Of a DNA stretch of 64,000 nt, positions 47,458 through 57,014 are shown piece by piece. The notes below the pieces were generated by a model. The model was not told the DNA's origin and ran no database searches. It worked only from the letters and a program-made list of their open reading frames with translations. Within the stretch, counting starts at the first letter, position 1, and each line of letters opens with the position of its first letter. Source of the DNA: Sellimonas sp963559135. Lineage in GTDB: Bacteria > Bacillota > Clostridia > Lachnospirales > Lachnospiraceae. The stretch spans positions 1 to 64,000 of the forward strand of contig CAUWJP010000010.1 of NCBI GenBank assembly GCA_963559135.1. The letters are read 5' to 3'. A program made the translations under genes and the position numbers.

Positions 47458-48789
47458 ATGGAAGAAATCAGATATATCGAAGGAAATGTAAAAAATCAGC
47501 AAGAGGAGCTTAGTCTTCTGGAACATGCAGGGGAGATTGTGGAAATACACGGAAGCATCTATAAGATCCGGAAGATGAGAGGATTTGCATTTGTTCTGCT
47601 GCGAACGGCAAAACACGTGATTCAGTGTGTCTATTCCGAAGAGAAGGCATCCTTTTCTCTGGAGGAGCTGGAAGAGGAGAGCTGTGTAATCTTTCGGGCG
47701 GAAGTGGTAAAGGAAGAGCGGTCACGGACCGGTGTGGAGTTACATCTGATCGGGATGGAAGTACTATCAAAGCCGTATGAAAAAAGTCCGGTGGTCATCA
47801 ATCAAAAGCAGGTGGACACATCTATTGTCACACTGCTGGACTACCGCCCGTTGACCCTTCGTAATGAAAAAGAACGTGCTATTTTCCGGATCCAGAATGG
47901 TATTACCGAAGCGGTACGCAGATTTTTGAAAGAGAAGGGATTTACAGAGATTCACACACCGAAGATTGGATCCGCAGGGGCCGAAGGAGGAGCCAATATT
48001 TTCCGGCTGGACTATTTTGGAAAGGAGGCTTATCTGGCCCAGAGTCCGCAGTTTTATAAGCAGATGATGGTAGGTGTCTATGAGAGGGTCTTTGAGATCG
48101 CGCCGGTATTCCGGGCGGAGAAACATGACACCTCCAGACATTTAAATGAGTATACAAGCGTGGACTTTGAGATGGGATATGTGACAAGAGTGGAAGAGGT
48201 GATGGAGATGGAGGCTGCGATGCTGAAATTCGTATTCGCTTCTCTGCAAGAAGAGTGCAAAGAAGAGCTTGCCCTATTTCAGGTGGAAATCCCGGAATGG
48301 AAAGAAATTCCGGCGATTCCATTTGCCAAAGCAAAAGAGATTGTCGCTCAGATTCGGAAAAGACCGGTGGAGGAGCCGGAAGACCTGGAACCGGAAGAAG
48401 AAAAGCTGCTTTCCGAATGGATTCTAAAAGAGACCGGAAGCGAGCTTGTCTTTGTGACCGAATATCCGGAGAAAAAGCGTCCATTCTATGCTATGGACAG
48501 CGAGACGAATCCGAACGTGACAAAAAGCTTCGACCTTCTTTACAAAGGTCTGGAAGTCACGACAGGAGGGCTTCGGATTCACAATTACGAGGAGCAGGTG
48601 TCGAAGATGAAACGAAGAGGCATGCATCCGGAAGCATTTGAAAGCTATCTCATGGCGCACAAGTGCGGACTTCCGCCGCACGGAGGACTGGGTCTTGGCC
48701 TGGAATGCTTCACAAGCAGGCTGCTTGGCTTTGAAAATGTACGCCGGGCATCCCTGTTTCCAAGAGACATACACCGGCTGGTACCGTAG
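47458..48789 (+). CDS. aspS: Aspartyl-tRNA synthetase, archaeal/non-discriminating type
   Basis: A 443-residue class II synthetase: N-terminal OB-fold anticodon domain (~20-110) and catalytic domain with motif 2 FRAEKHDTSRHLNEYTSVDFE and motif 3 GGLGLGLECFTSRLLG. It lacks the GAD insertion of bacterial AspRS and ends NVRRASLFPRDIHRLVP, as in archaeal-type enzymes. These often charge both tRNA-Asp and tRNA-Asn, Asn then being made by GatCAB. An Asp-run leader attenuator lies upstream. Bacteria with this enzyme usually also have a bacterial-type aspS elsewhere; not visible here. Confidence 0.9.
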   Translation: MEEIRYIEGNVKNQQEELSLLEHAGEIVEIHGSIYKIRKMRGFAFVLLRTAKHVIQCVYSEEKASFSLEELEEESCVIFRAEVVKEERSRTGVELHLIGMEVLSKPYEKSPVVINQKQVDTSIVTLLDYRPLTLRNEKERAIFRIQNGITEAVRRFLKEKGFTEIHTPKIGSAGAEGGANIFRLDYFGKEAYLAQSPQFYKQMMVGVYERVFEIAPVFRAEKHDTSRHLNEYTSVDFEMGYVTRVEEVMEMEAAMLKFVFASLQEECKEELALFQVEIPEWKEIPAIPFAKAKEIVAQIRKRPVEEPEDLEPEEEKLLSEWILKETGSELVFVTEYPEKKRPFYAMDSETNPNVTKSFDLLYKGLEVTTGGLRIHNYEEQVSKMKRRGMHPEAFESYLMAHKCGLPPHGGLGLGLECFTSRLLGFENVRRASLFPRDIHRLVP

Positions 48790-48968
48790 GAAAGCAAAAA
48801 ACCCCTGGGTTAATGGCTGGAGGCGACAATGTGAAAGTGTTTGATGGTATGTTTTAATTCTAAAGATTTCGCAGGCAGAACAGAAACGATAGAGTCTTGG
48901 GAAGTACCTGGAAATTCATAGCGATAACGAGGCAGTGATTTTAATACTAATAGTAGGAGATTTATAAA

Positions 48969-49649
48969 ATGAAAAAGAATGTTATGGTTTTAGAAGATGA
49001 TGCTGATTTAGCAGAGGGAATAGAATTATCTTTGCAAAGTGAAGAATTAAATTTTGTAATCTGTTCTACGATTGCGGATGCGAGGTTTGCTATACAAGAG
49101 CAAAAATTTGATTTAATGATTTTTGATATCAATCTGCCTGATGGTAACGGATTAGATTTTTGCCGAGAAATTAGACAGAAAACATCAAGTCCGATTGCAC
49201 TGCTTACAGCAAAAGATATGGAGCTGGATATTGTGAAAGGTTTAGAAAGCGGTGCAGATGATTATATTACAAAACCATTCAGTTTAATGGTGCTTCGTGC
49301 CAGAATAAGAGCTTTACTTAGACGAAGCCCTGCAAGGAATGAGCAAGAATATAAGGATTCTGTTTTTTTGTTCCGCTTTGAAACTATGGAATTTTATAAA
49401 AACGGTATACCGATAGAATTAAGCAAAACAGAGCAACGCATTTTATATTTGTTAATATCAAATCCCAATATAATAATAACAAGAGAACGTTTATTGGAAT
49501 GGGTATGGCCAGATGGAACAGAGTACGTGGAAGATAATGCTCTGTCGGTTGGTATAAGGCGACTAAGAGATAAGCTTGAAGATGCTTCTTCTAATCCGAA
49601 GTATATTAAAACCGTATATGGACAGGGGTATATGTGGGAGAATATGTAA
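48969..49649 (+). CDS. OmpR-family response regulator of an AT-rich ABC resistance-type module
   Basis: A 226-residue regulator: receiver (VLEDDADLAEG, phospho-acceptor D52 in LMIFDINLPDGNG, KPFSLMVL) and winged helix (LSKTEQRILYLLISNP, VYGQGYMW). Base composition is clearly more AT-rich than the genes before 48.8 kb. The kinase gene starts directly at its stop. The module order regulator-kinase-ATPase-FtsX permease is that of BceRSAB/VraDEFG-like antimicrobial-peptide systems. Confidence 0.92.
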   Translation: MKKNVMVLEDDADLAEGIELSLQSEELNFVICSTIADARFAIQEQKFDLMIFDINLPDGNGLDFCREIRQKTSSPIALLTAKDMELDIVKGLESGADDYITKPFSLMVLRARIRALLRRSPARNEQEYKDSVFLFRFETMEFYKNGIPIELSKTEQRILYLLISNPNIIITRERLLEWVWPDGTEYVEDNALSVGIRRLRDKLEDASSNPKYIKTVYGQGYMWENM

Positions 49650-50567
49650 ATGAATATATACGTTATTTTAACTTTAGCTGTAATTATAAATATCATAGTT
49701 GTATATTTCATAATCCGCTGGTATAGGAACAAATTGTTGGCTCAATATCGTAATTTTCTAAAAAAAACTGATGAAATATTAGGGGGGAAACCAATAGAAA
49801 TTTCTTATGATGAATCATTGGATTCAGCAATTTCTGAACGCCTTAGTCGGATTATGGAAATATCTCGTATGCAAAAGGAAACTGCTGAGGAAGAAAGGGA
49901 TATTGTAAAGTCCTTAATTACGAATATCAGTCATCAGATTAGAACACCCCTTGCGAATATTACTTTATATACAGGTCTGCTCAAAGAAAGAATAAATGAT
50001 TCAGAATCTATCCGATTGGCAGACAAAATAGAGAATAACGCGGACAAATTAAGCTTTTTTATGAAAGAATTGCTTAAATCTTCTTATGCGGAACAAGAAA
50101 TTATCTCTGTCTCACCTAAGAATATTGACTTAAGTACTGTAATCAAAAAAAGCTGTCAGTCTGTTGAATTAGACGCAATGAAAAAAGAAATTCAACTTAT
50201 TTCAGAGTACCATACTTGTAACATATATGCTGACTCTAAATGGACAGAGGAAGTTTTTACGAATATTCTTGAAAATGCTATAAAATATTCTCATAATGGA
50301 GCAAATGTAACGATTCAATCTGTTTTATATGAGTCCTTTGTCTGTGTTAGGGTTATTGATAATGGTATCGGTATTCCGGAAGAAGAGCAAGGAAAAATTT
50401 TTCAAAGATTTTATCGAGGGACAAACGTGACAGATAAACAAGGCTTTGGAATTGGATTATATTTAGCCAGAGAAGTATTAAGAAAACAGCAGGGGTACAT
50501 AAAAGTAAAGTCGAAATTAAATAAGGGAACGACAGTCGAGATTTTCCTATCCCGCGAAGATTTCTAA
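49650..50567 (+). CDS. Sensor histidine kinase, small N-terminal membrane anchor
   Basis: A 305-residue kinase with one clear membrane helix (~3-24), then a linker, H-box ISHQIRTPLANITLY, N-box NILENAIKYS and lids DNGIGIPEEEQG and GFGIGLYLAREVL. With almost no outside sensor it probably takes its signal from the transporter, as BceS-type kinases do. AT-rich; start immediately follows the regulator stop. Confidence 0.9.
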   Translation: MNIYVILTLAVIINIIVVYFIIRWYRNKLLAQYRNFLKKTDEILGGKPIEISYDESLDSAISERLSRIMEISRMQKETAEEERDIVKSLITNISHQIRTPLANITLYTGLLKERINDSESIRLADKIENNADKLSFFMKELLKSSYAEQEIISVSPKNIDLSTVIKKSCQSVELDAMKKEIQLISEYHTCNIYADSKWTEEVFTNILENAIKYSHNGANVTIQSVLYESFVCVRVIDNGIGIPEEEQGKIFQRFYRGTNVTDKQGFGIGLYLAREVLRKQQGYIKVKSKLNKGTTVEIFLSREDF

Positions 50568-50620
50568 TCAAATGAACGAAGGCTTTTTTCTCAATCTTGA
50601 ATTGTGTCAGAAGTGTCACT

Positions 50621-50657
50621 TTTGAGAAAGATTTGAGAAAGAAGTCTTTGTTATTAT
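50621..50657 (+). promoter_or_regulatory. Regulator-dependent promoter of the ABC genes
   Basis: Two perfect tandem 11-bp repeats TTTGAGAAAGA (50621-50631, 50632-50642) occupy the -35 region upstream of TATTAT (50652-50657). Eleven-bp direct repeats are typical of OmpR/PhoB-family binding sites. Confidence 0.65.
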
Positions 50658-50686
50658 AAGGGAAAACAAGGAAAGGAAGATGAAAA

Positions 50687-51361
50687 ATGAAGATTCTATC
50701 AGTTAGAAATCTAAAAAAATATTATCAAATAGGAGAAAACACGGTAAAAGCTTTAGATGGTGTAAATTTAGATATTGAAGAGGGGGAATTTCTGGCGATT
50801 GTCGGAACATCAGGAAGTGGCAAATCCACATTATTGCATATGCTTGGAGGATTGGATAATCCTACTTCGGGTGAAGTGGTGATAGGTGGAAAAGATATTT
50901 CAAAAATGTCTCGTGATGAATTGACTATTTACAGAAGAAGAAAAATCGGCTTTGTTTTTCAAAATTATAATCTTCTACCGCTTATGAACGTATATGAAAA
51001 CATTGTACTTCCAATTAAACTGGACGGGATTAAGCCAGATGAGGATTATGTCGATGAAATACTTCGATTATTAAAATTGGAAAGTAAAAAGTATTCTATG
51101 CCTAATCAATTATCCGGTGGACAGCAACAAAGGGTAGCATTGGCAAGAGCATTAGCAACTAAACCCACAATTATTTTTGCTGATGAGCCAACAGGAAATC
51201 TTGACAGTCGGACAAGCCAAGATGTATTGGGATTGATGAAAGTATCCAGTCAGAAGCTGGCACAAACAATAGTTATGATAACACACAATGACGAAATTGC
51301 TCAGTTAGCAGACAGGATTATCCGTCTTGAAGATGGTAAAATTGTGAAAGGCGGTGAATAG
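50687..51361 (+). CDS. ABC transporter ATP-binding protein (BceA/MacB type)
   Basis: A 224-residue ATPase: Walker A GTSGSGKST, Q-loop FQNYNLLP, signature LSGGQQQRVALARALA, Walker B IIFADEPTGNLD, H-loop MITHND. The size and EPTGNLD form are those of ATPases that drive FtsX-type permeases. The permease gene starts at its stop. A dedicated promoter with regulator repeats lies upstream, so the ATPase and permease can be induced separately from the kinase pair. Confidence 0.93.
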   Translation: MKILSVRNLKKYYQIGENTVKALDGVNLDIEEGEFLAIVGTSGSGKSTLLHMLGGLDNPTSGEVVIGGKDISKMSRDELTIYRRRKIGFVFQNYNLLPLMNVYENIVLPIKLDGIKPDEDYVDEILRLLKLESKKYSMPNQLSGGQQQRVALARALATKPTIIFADEPTGNLDSRTSQDVLGLMKVSSQKLAQTIVMITHNDEIAQLADRIIRLEDGKIVKGGE

Positions 51362-51362
51362 A

Positions 51363-53870
51363 ATGCTCAAAGTCAATAACAAAAAAGTGATAAGAGACCT
51401 TGCAAAAACAACGTATTCTGCACATAAAAAGCGAAATGCTTTGACGATTACAGCTATCTTTTTGACAACTTTTTTGATATGTACAGTGGTATCTATCGGA
51501 TTAAGTTACTGGGACACAGTAGCTCTCCGTCAACAAAGAATGCAAGGCATGGATTATGATATAGCATTAACAGAACCTCGAGACGATCAGGTGTCCGCAA
51601 TTCGTGACATGGAAGAAGTAAAATATGCCGGTCTATGTGTAAAATGTGCTGTTTTGTCTCAATATGGCGATAAAGAACTGGATAAAATGAGATTGTTCTG
51701 GCTGGATGACACTTGCTGGGAAAAACAAACCATACCTTCTCTTGATTATTACAAAGGAAAATACCCTCGACAAGAAAATGAAATTATGCTTTCGAAGAGT
51801 GCTTTAAAAGCAATGGGGATTACAAAACCTAGAATTGGCATGGAATTACCTGTGATATATCAAACTTTAGCCGATAATAGTCAGAATGAAGATATTGAAA
51901 AAACGTTTATTTTAAGTGGCTGGTTTTTGGATTATTCAGGAACGGATAAAGGATTTATTTCAAAGAAATTTTATCAGTCAACAGGAGTTCTACAAACAGA
52001 TTTTACGAATGGAGAGTTAAAGATTTCTCTTGTAAATCCACTTTATTCAGAAAGTGATATAACAGAAATACAAAACCAGATTAGCCTATCACGGAATCAG
52101 ATTATTGATGCTGATTATGATACGATTTCCAATTTCTGTAAAACAATTATCGGACTTCTTCTGTTGTTGATACTGATTTTTATGAGTGGCTATTTGTTTA
52201 TTTATAATACACTGTATATTTCTGTTAATAAGGATATACGTTATTATGGACAACTGAAAACCATTGGTACTACTTCTGTTCAAATAAAAAAAATGATAGA
52301 TAAGCAAATAATGTGGAACACGATAATTGGAATTCCTCTGGGATTGTGTTGTTCCGCTGTTGTAGGAAAAATTATAATTCCACAGCTATTGCATGCTTTT
52401 AATCCATCAATTATGACAAAGGATGTTGAAACAGTATCAGTATGGGTATATATCATTGCTACTGTGTTTTCATTTGTTACAACTGTATTCAGTGCATATA
52501 AGCCTGCTAAAATAGCCATGGAATGTTCTCCGGTAGAAGCCGTAAAATACATTGGAGTTTCTTCTTCGAATACGAAAAATAAAATTAGAAAAGGTGGAGA
52601 TATACGTTCAATGGTAAGGATAAATCTGCTTCGAGATAAGAAGCAATTTTTTGTCATCATATGTTCATTGAGTTTGGCATTATCATTATTCCTCATAATG
52701 AATGTTGTGATTCGAGCAAATAATGCAACCAACATTTTAAATCATTCTTATGATTATGATTTGCGTATATTAAATCAAACTTTACTTTCTGATAATGAAG
52801 AACAGGTTATCACGGATGACTTGATTAAAAATATAAAAAAAATAGAGGGGGTAAAAGATGTCAGAATTCTGGAATCTATAACGGCAACCGTGCCATACCA
52901 AGAAGACGTATATGGAGAATATTATAAAGAATTATACCAATCCAGATATACTCCCGGCAATTATGATAAAGATATCGAAATGTATAAACAACAGAGCGAT
53001 TATGACAATAACTTGTTTAGCTGCAGAGTTGTAGGGATTGATGATTTAGAATTTGACAAATTAAATCAAAAATTGGAGACACCTCTTGATAAAGAAGCAT
53101 TTGAAAATGGTGAAATTGCCTTTGCATCTAAAATCTTTACTAAAGGAGATAATGGTATAGTAGGAAAAAAGGTTAATTTTTCTATTCCGACTGGTAAAAA
53201 TCCGAGCAAAGAAGAATCCATTACGATAGAGGCTTTGACGGATTTTCCGGCTTATTATTCTGCTGGATACAATCCTGACCTGATCATCAGTGACGATTAT
53301 TTTGAGAAAGTTGTACAACAACCATTGATTGAAATCATTAAAGTGGATTACGAAGAACCTTTTTCTAAGAGTACCGAAGATTCAATTATGGATTTGATAA
53401 AAGAGAATAAACTTTTGTCTGTTGATTCAAAACTGGACAGATATTCTGAAATGAAAAATTCGGAAAACCAAATTACAGTATTGGGGGGAAGTATCGGATT
53501 AATTGTTATGTTGCTTGCGATTTCGAATTATTTAAATATGATGTCTGCCAGTATCCAAAACCGTTCCAAAGAATTTGCTGTTTTGGAAAGTATAGGTATG
53601 ACTAGAAAACAAATAAAGAAGATGGCTGTTTCTGAAAGTATATGTTATGCGATTCTGTCTATTGCCATTTCAATGATTATAGGATTGCCGGCAAGCTACT
53701 TTGTATTTGAAAATCTCAATATATACAGGATTCCATTTTCGTTTCCAATAGTGAATAATATGATTTTGTTTCTGTTTATTATTTTGATTTGCATTTTATC
53801 AACACTATTGATTTTGAGGAAAACGAAAGATGAAAGCATAATAGAATTATTACGGCAAGATGAAATCTAA
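51363..53870 (+). CDS. FtsX-family ABC permease (antimicrobial-peptide exporter type)
   Basis: About 835 residues in two related halves. Each half has a helix followed by an outside domain and FtsX helices (first set ~260-385; a helix near 435; last set ~710-830 with IQNRSKEFAVLESIGMTRKQIKKM). This resembles large MacB/VraG-like permeases more than the 10-helix BceB. A GTG at 51354 overlaps the ATPase stop; the ATG at 51363 is preferred. Probably removes or releases membrane-active peptides from the cell surface; substrate unknown. Confidence 0.87.
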   Translation: MLKVNNKKVIRDLAKTTYSAHKKRNALTITAIFLTTFLICTVVSIGLSYWDTVALRQQRMQGMDYDIALTEPRDDQVSAIRDMEEVKYAGLCVKCAVLSQYGDKELDKMRLFWLDDTCWEKQTIPSLDYYKGKYPRQENEIMLSKSALKAMGITKPRIGMELPVIYQTLADNSQNEDIEKTFILSGWFLDYSGTDKGFISKKFYQSTGVLQTDFTNGELKISLVNPLYSESDITEIQNQISLSRNQIIDADYDTISNFCKTIIGLLLLLILIFMSGYLFIYNTLYISVNKDIRYYGQLKTIGTTSVQIKKMIDKQIMWNTIIGIPLGLCCSAVVGKIIIPQLLHAFNPSIMTKDVETVSVWVYIIATVFSFVTTVFSAYKPAKIAMECSPVEAVKYIGVSSSNTKNKIRKGGDIRSMVRINLLRDKKQFFVIICSLSLALSLFLIMNVVIRANNATNILNHSYDYDLRILNQTLLSDNEEQVITDDLIKNIKKIEGVKDVRILESITATVPYQEDVYGEYYKELYQSRYTPGNYDKDIEMYKQQSDYDNNLFSCRVVGIDDLEFDKLNQKLETPLDKEAFENGEIAFASKIFTKGDNGIVGKKVNFSIPTGKNPSKEESITIEALTDFPAYYSAGYNPDLIISDDYFEKVVQQPLIEIIKVDYEEPFSKSTEDSIMDLIKENKLLSVDSKLDRYSEMKNSENQITVLGGSIGLIVMLLAISNYLNMMSASIQNRSKEFAVLESIGMTRKQIKKMAVSESICYAILSIAISMIIGLPASYFVFENLNIYRIPFSFPIVNNMILFLFIILICILSTLLILRKTKDESIIELLRQDEI

Positions 53871-53893
53871 ACGAATTGGTTGAAATCTTTGAA

Positions 53894-54044
53894 ATGCAAC
53901 AGTTTAGATGAAAATTATTTTATTCGTACCACTACTGATGACAATGGAAATAAGAGACATCTGACTGCTAAAGAATTTGACCTATTATATTTCCACTCAA
54001 GCCATAAAGGCCAGGCATTGCAATATTTATCGTTATTTGGTTAA
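53894..54044 (+). pseudogene. Response-regulator fragment (winged-helix piece)
   Basis: A 50-codon stretch reads LTAKEFDLLYFHSSHKGQAL, close to the start of the OmpR-family DNA-binding domain (LTxxEFDLLxxLxxHxGxVL). It then diverges into a stop. There is no start codon or receiver part. A relic at the edge of the AT-rich module, probably left from an insertion or recombination. Confidence 0.5.
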
Positions 54045-54092
54045 TGGGAATGGTCATGGCAAAAATACAAAACTAAAAAAATAAAGAAAAAA

Positions 54093-54119
54093 TTAGCACT
54101 CGAGCGTTGACAGTGCTAA
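54093..54119 (+). promoter_or_regulatory. CIRCE element (HrcA operator) upstream of clpB
   Basis: TTAGCACTC - 9 bp - CAGTGCTAA matches the CIRCE consensus with one mismatch in the second arm. The right arm overlaps the -35 box of the clpB promoter. Confidence 0.9.
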
Positions 54120-54135
54120 CAAAAAGTGTTATTGT
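54107..54135 (+). promoter_or_regulatory. Promoter of clpB
   Basis: Perfect TTGACA (54107-54112) and TATTGT (54130-54135), 17-bp spacer. The -35 lies inside the CIRCE, so HrcA binding would block polymerase. Confidence 0.6.
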
Positions 54136-54208
54136 TATATCGTCGATAGAACAGACAAACAGGAACTGGAAATAGATTAGAGAATTATTCGTAAGGAGGA
54201 AGAAAGGT

Positions 54209-56818
54209 ATGAATATTAATAAATTCACACAAAATTCTATGCTTGCGGTACAGGGATGCGAGAAAGTCGCAGACGAATACGGAAATCAGGAGATTGAGCA
54301 GGAGCATCTGCTTTATTCCCTGTTGACACAGGATGAGAGCCTGATTCTGAAGCTGATGGAAAAGCTTGGGATTCAGAAAGAACTGCTGATTGAGCGCGTA
54401 GAGCAGGCACTCAGAAAGCGTCCGAAAGTACAGGGCGGACAGCTTTATATCGGTCAGAATCTGAATAAGGTGCTGATCCATGCGGAGGATGAAGCAAAGC
54501 AGATGGGAGACGAATATGTTTCGGTGGAGCATATTTTCCTTGCACTTCTGAAGTACGCAAACCGTGAGATCAAAGAAATTTTTAAAGAATTCAGCATTAA
54601 TCGGGAGAATTTCCTGAGGGTGCTTTCCGAAGTCAGAGGTAACCAGAGAGTAACCAGCGACAATCCGGAAGCAACCTATGATACACTGAACAAATACGGG
54701 TATGATCTGGTGGAGCGTGCCAGAGAGCAGAAGCTGGATCCGGTCATCGGTCGTGACGCCGAAATCCGGAATGTAGTTCGGATTCTTTCCCGTAAAACGA
54801 AGAATAATCCGGTGCTCATCGGAGAGCCAGGTGTCGGAAAGACTGCAGTTGTCGAAGGACTGGCACAGCGGATTGTCCGGGGGGACGTCCCGGAAGGACT
54901 GAAAGATAAAAAGCTGTTCGCACTGGATATGGGAGCGCTGGTAGCAGGTGCCAAATACCGGGGAGAGTTTGAGGAACGTTTAAAAGCGGTTCTCGAAGAA
55001 GTGAAGAACAGTGACGGAGAAATTATTCTCTTCATTGATGAGCTGCATACGATCGTGGGAGCAGGAAAGACGGAAGGCTCCATGGATGCCGGCAATATGT
55101 TAAAGCCGATGCTGGCAAGGGGCGAGCTTCACTGTATTGGAGCGACCACGTTGGATGAATACCGGGAATATATTGAAAAAGACGCGGCTTTGGAACGGCG
55201 GTTCCAGCCGGTGATGGTAGAGGAACCGACGGTGGAGGATGCAATTTCCATTCTTCGTGGACTGAAAGAGCGGTATGAAGTCTTCCATGGCGTGAAGATT
55301 ACAGACAGCGCACTGGTAGCTGCGGCAACCTTATCAAACCGTTACATTTCCGACCGGTTTTTGCCGGATAAGGCAATCGACCTGGTGGACGAGGCCTGTG
55401 CATTGATTAAGACGGAACTGGACTCCATGCCGACCGAGCTTGATGAACTTAGAAGAAGGACGATGCAGCTTGAGATCGAGGAAGCAGCCCTCAAGAAAGA
55501 GGACGACCGGTTAAGCCAGGAGCGTCTTGTAAAACTGCAGCAGGAACTGGCGGAAAACAGAGAAGAATTTGCCAGACAGAAAGCACAGTGGGATAATGAA
55601 AAATCATCTCTGGAGCGGGTACACCGTCTGCGTGAAGAGATTGAAAGCGTGAACCAGGAGATTCAAAAAGCCCAGAGCAGCTACGATCTGGAAAAGGCGG
55701 CAGAGCTTCAGTACGGCCGTCTCCCACAGCTGAAGAAACAGCTGGAGGAAGAAGAAGCGAGGGTTAAAGATGAAGACATGTCTCTGGTACACGAGAGTGT
55801 AACAGAAGAAGAGATTGCGAAGATCGTTTCCAGATGGACCGGAATTCCGGTAGCCAAGTTAAATGAAAGCGAACGAAGCAAGACACTTCATCTGGATGAG
55901 CAGCTTCATAAACGGGTGATCGGACAGGATGAAGGTGTAACTAAGGTGACAGAAGCCATCATCCGTTCCAAAGCGGGTATCAAAGACCCGACAAAGCCGA
56001 TCGGATCCTTCCTCTTCCTTGGACCAACCGGAGTCGGAAAGACCGAGCTTGCCAAGGCATTGGCAGAAAGCCTGTTTGACGATGAGAAGAACATGGTTCG
56101 TATCGATATGAGTGAGTACATGGAGAAATATTCCGTGTCCAGACTGATCGGAGCGCCTCCGGGATATGTCGGATATGATGAGGGCGGACAGCTTACAGAG
56201 GCAGTCCGGAGAAAACCGTATTCAGTTGTCCTTTTTGATGAAGTGGAAAAGGCACATCCGGATGTATTCAATGTCCTCTTGCAGGTGCTGGATGACGGAC
56301 GGATCACAGATTCTCAGGGACGGACGGTAGACTTTAAGAATACCATTCTGATCATGACATCCAATATCGGTTCCGCTCACCTGTTGGAAGGAATCGACGA
56401 AAACGGAAACATCCGTCCGGAAAATGAAGAACTTGTCATGAACGAACTGAAAGCACATTTCCGCCCGGAATTTCTGAATAGGCTGGATGAGATCATCATG
56501 TTCCGTCCATTGACGAAAGATAATATTACCGGAATTGTGGATCTGCTTGTCAAAGATGTCAATAAACGTCTGGCAGATCGGGATCTGCACATTGAACTGA
56601 CAAAGGATGCCAAGAAGCACATCGTTGAGGGCGGCTATGATCCGATGTACGGTGCAAGACCGCTGAAACGGTATCTGCAGAAATATGTGGAAACTCTTGC
56701 AGCAAAGCTGATTTTGGAAGGAAATGTAGGCTCCGGTGATACGATTATCATCGATGAAAAGGACGGAGAATTGACAGCAAGCACCGGAGGACGGGTGCCG
56801 ATGGAATATCAGGAATAG
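54209..56818 (+). CDS. clpB: ClpB disaggregase (Hsp104 family)
   Basis: An 869-residue AAA+ chaperone of standard length: N domain (1-~145), NBD1 (Walker A GEPGVGKTA; VAGAKYRGEFEERLKAV), middle coiled-coil domain (~410-530), NBD2 (Walker A GPTGVGKTE; pore GYVGYDEGG) and C-terminal oligomerisation domain (YGARPLKRYLQKYVE). It pulls proteins out of aggregates with DnaK. No ClpP-binding IGF loop. AAGGAGGAAG precedes the ATG. CIRCE-controlled, like htpG at 23.6 kb. Confidence 0.97.
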   Translation: MNINKFTQNSMLAVQGCEKVADEYGNQEIEQEHLLYSLLTQDESLILKLMEKLGIQKELLIERVEQALRKRPKVQGGQLYIGQNLNKVLIHAEDEAKQMGDEYVSVEHIFLALLKYANREIKEIFKEFSINRENFLRVLSEVRGNQRVTSDNPEATYDTLNKYGYDLVERAREQKLDPVIGRDAEIRNVVRILSRKTKNNPVLIGEPGVGKTAVVEGLAQRIVRGDVPEGLKDKKLFALDMGALVAGAKYRGEFEERLKAVLEEVKNSDGEIILFIDELHTIVGAGKTEGSMDAGNMLKPMLARGELHCIGATTLDEYREYIEKDAALERRFQPVMVEEPTVEDAISILRGLKERYEVFHGVKITDSALVAAATLSNRYISDRFLPDKAIDLVDEACALIKTELDSMPTELDELRRRTMQLEIEEAALKKEDDRLSQERLVKLQQELAENREEFARQKAQWDNEKSSLERVHRLREEIESVNQEIQKAQSSYDLEKAAELQYGRLPQLKKQLEEEEARVKDEDMSLVHESVTEEEIAKIVSRWTGIPVAKLNESERSKTLHLDEQLHKRVIGQDEGVTKVTEAIIRSKAGIKDPTKPIGSFLFLGPTGVGKTELAKALAESLFDDEKNMVRIDMSEYMEKYSVSRLIGAPPGYVGYDEGGQLTEAVRRKPYSVVLFDEVEKAHPDVFNVLLQVLDDGRITDSQGRTVDFKNTILIMTSNIGSAHLLEGIDENGNIRPENEELVMNELKAHFRPEFLNRLDEIIMFRPLTKDNITGIVDLLVKDVNKRLADRDLHIELTKDAKKHIVEGGYDPMYGARPLKRYLQKYVETLAAKLILEGNVGSGDTIIIDEKDGELTASTGGRVPMEYQE

Positions 56819-56860
56819 AAAAGCAAAGTTTCCGAGGAAAGTGACAGAAATGGAATATAG

Positions 56861-56903
56861 GCAGGAGGATCTTCTCTTGTATAGAGAAGTCCCCTGCTTT
56901 TTT
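56861..56903 (+). terminator. Terminator after clpB
   Basis: GCAGG...CTTCTCT (56861-56877) pairs with AGAGAAG...CCTGC (56883-56897) with a small internal mismatch, followed by six T. Confidence 0.85.
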
Positions 56904-57014
56904 GCTTATAGATAACAACCGATTTGCCTATAGAAAAAAAGTATTGGTAATTCTAATTTTCTCATGTATACAATAAATGAAAGAATCATGAGGAAAGTGG
57001 AGAAAGGGACGCGG

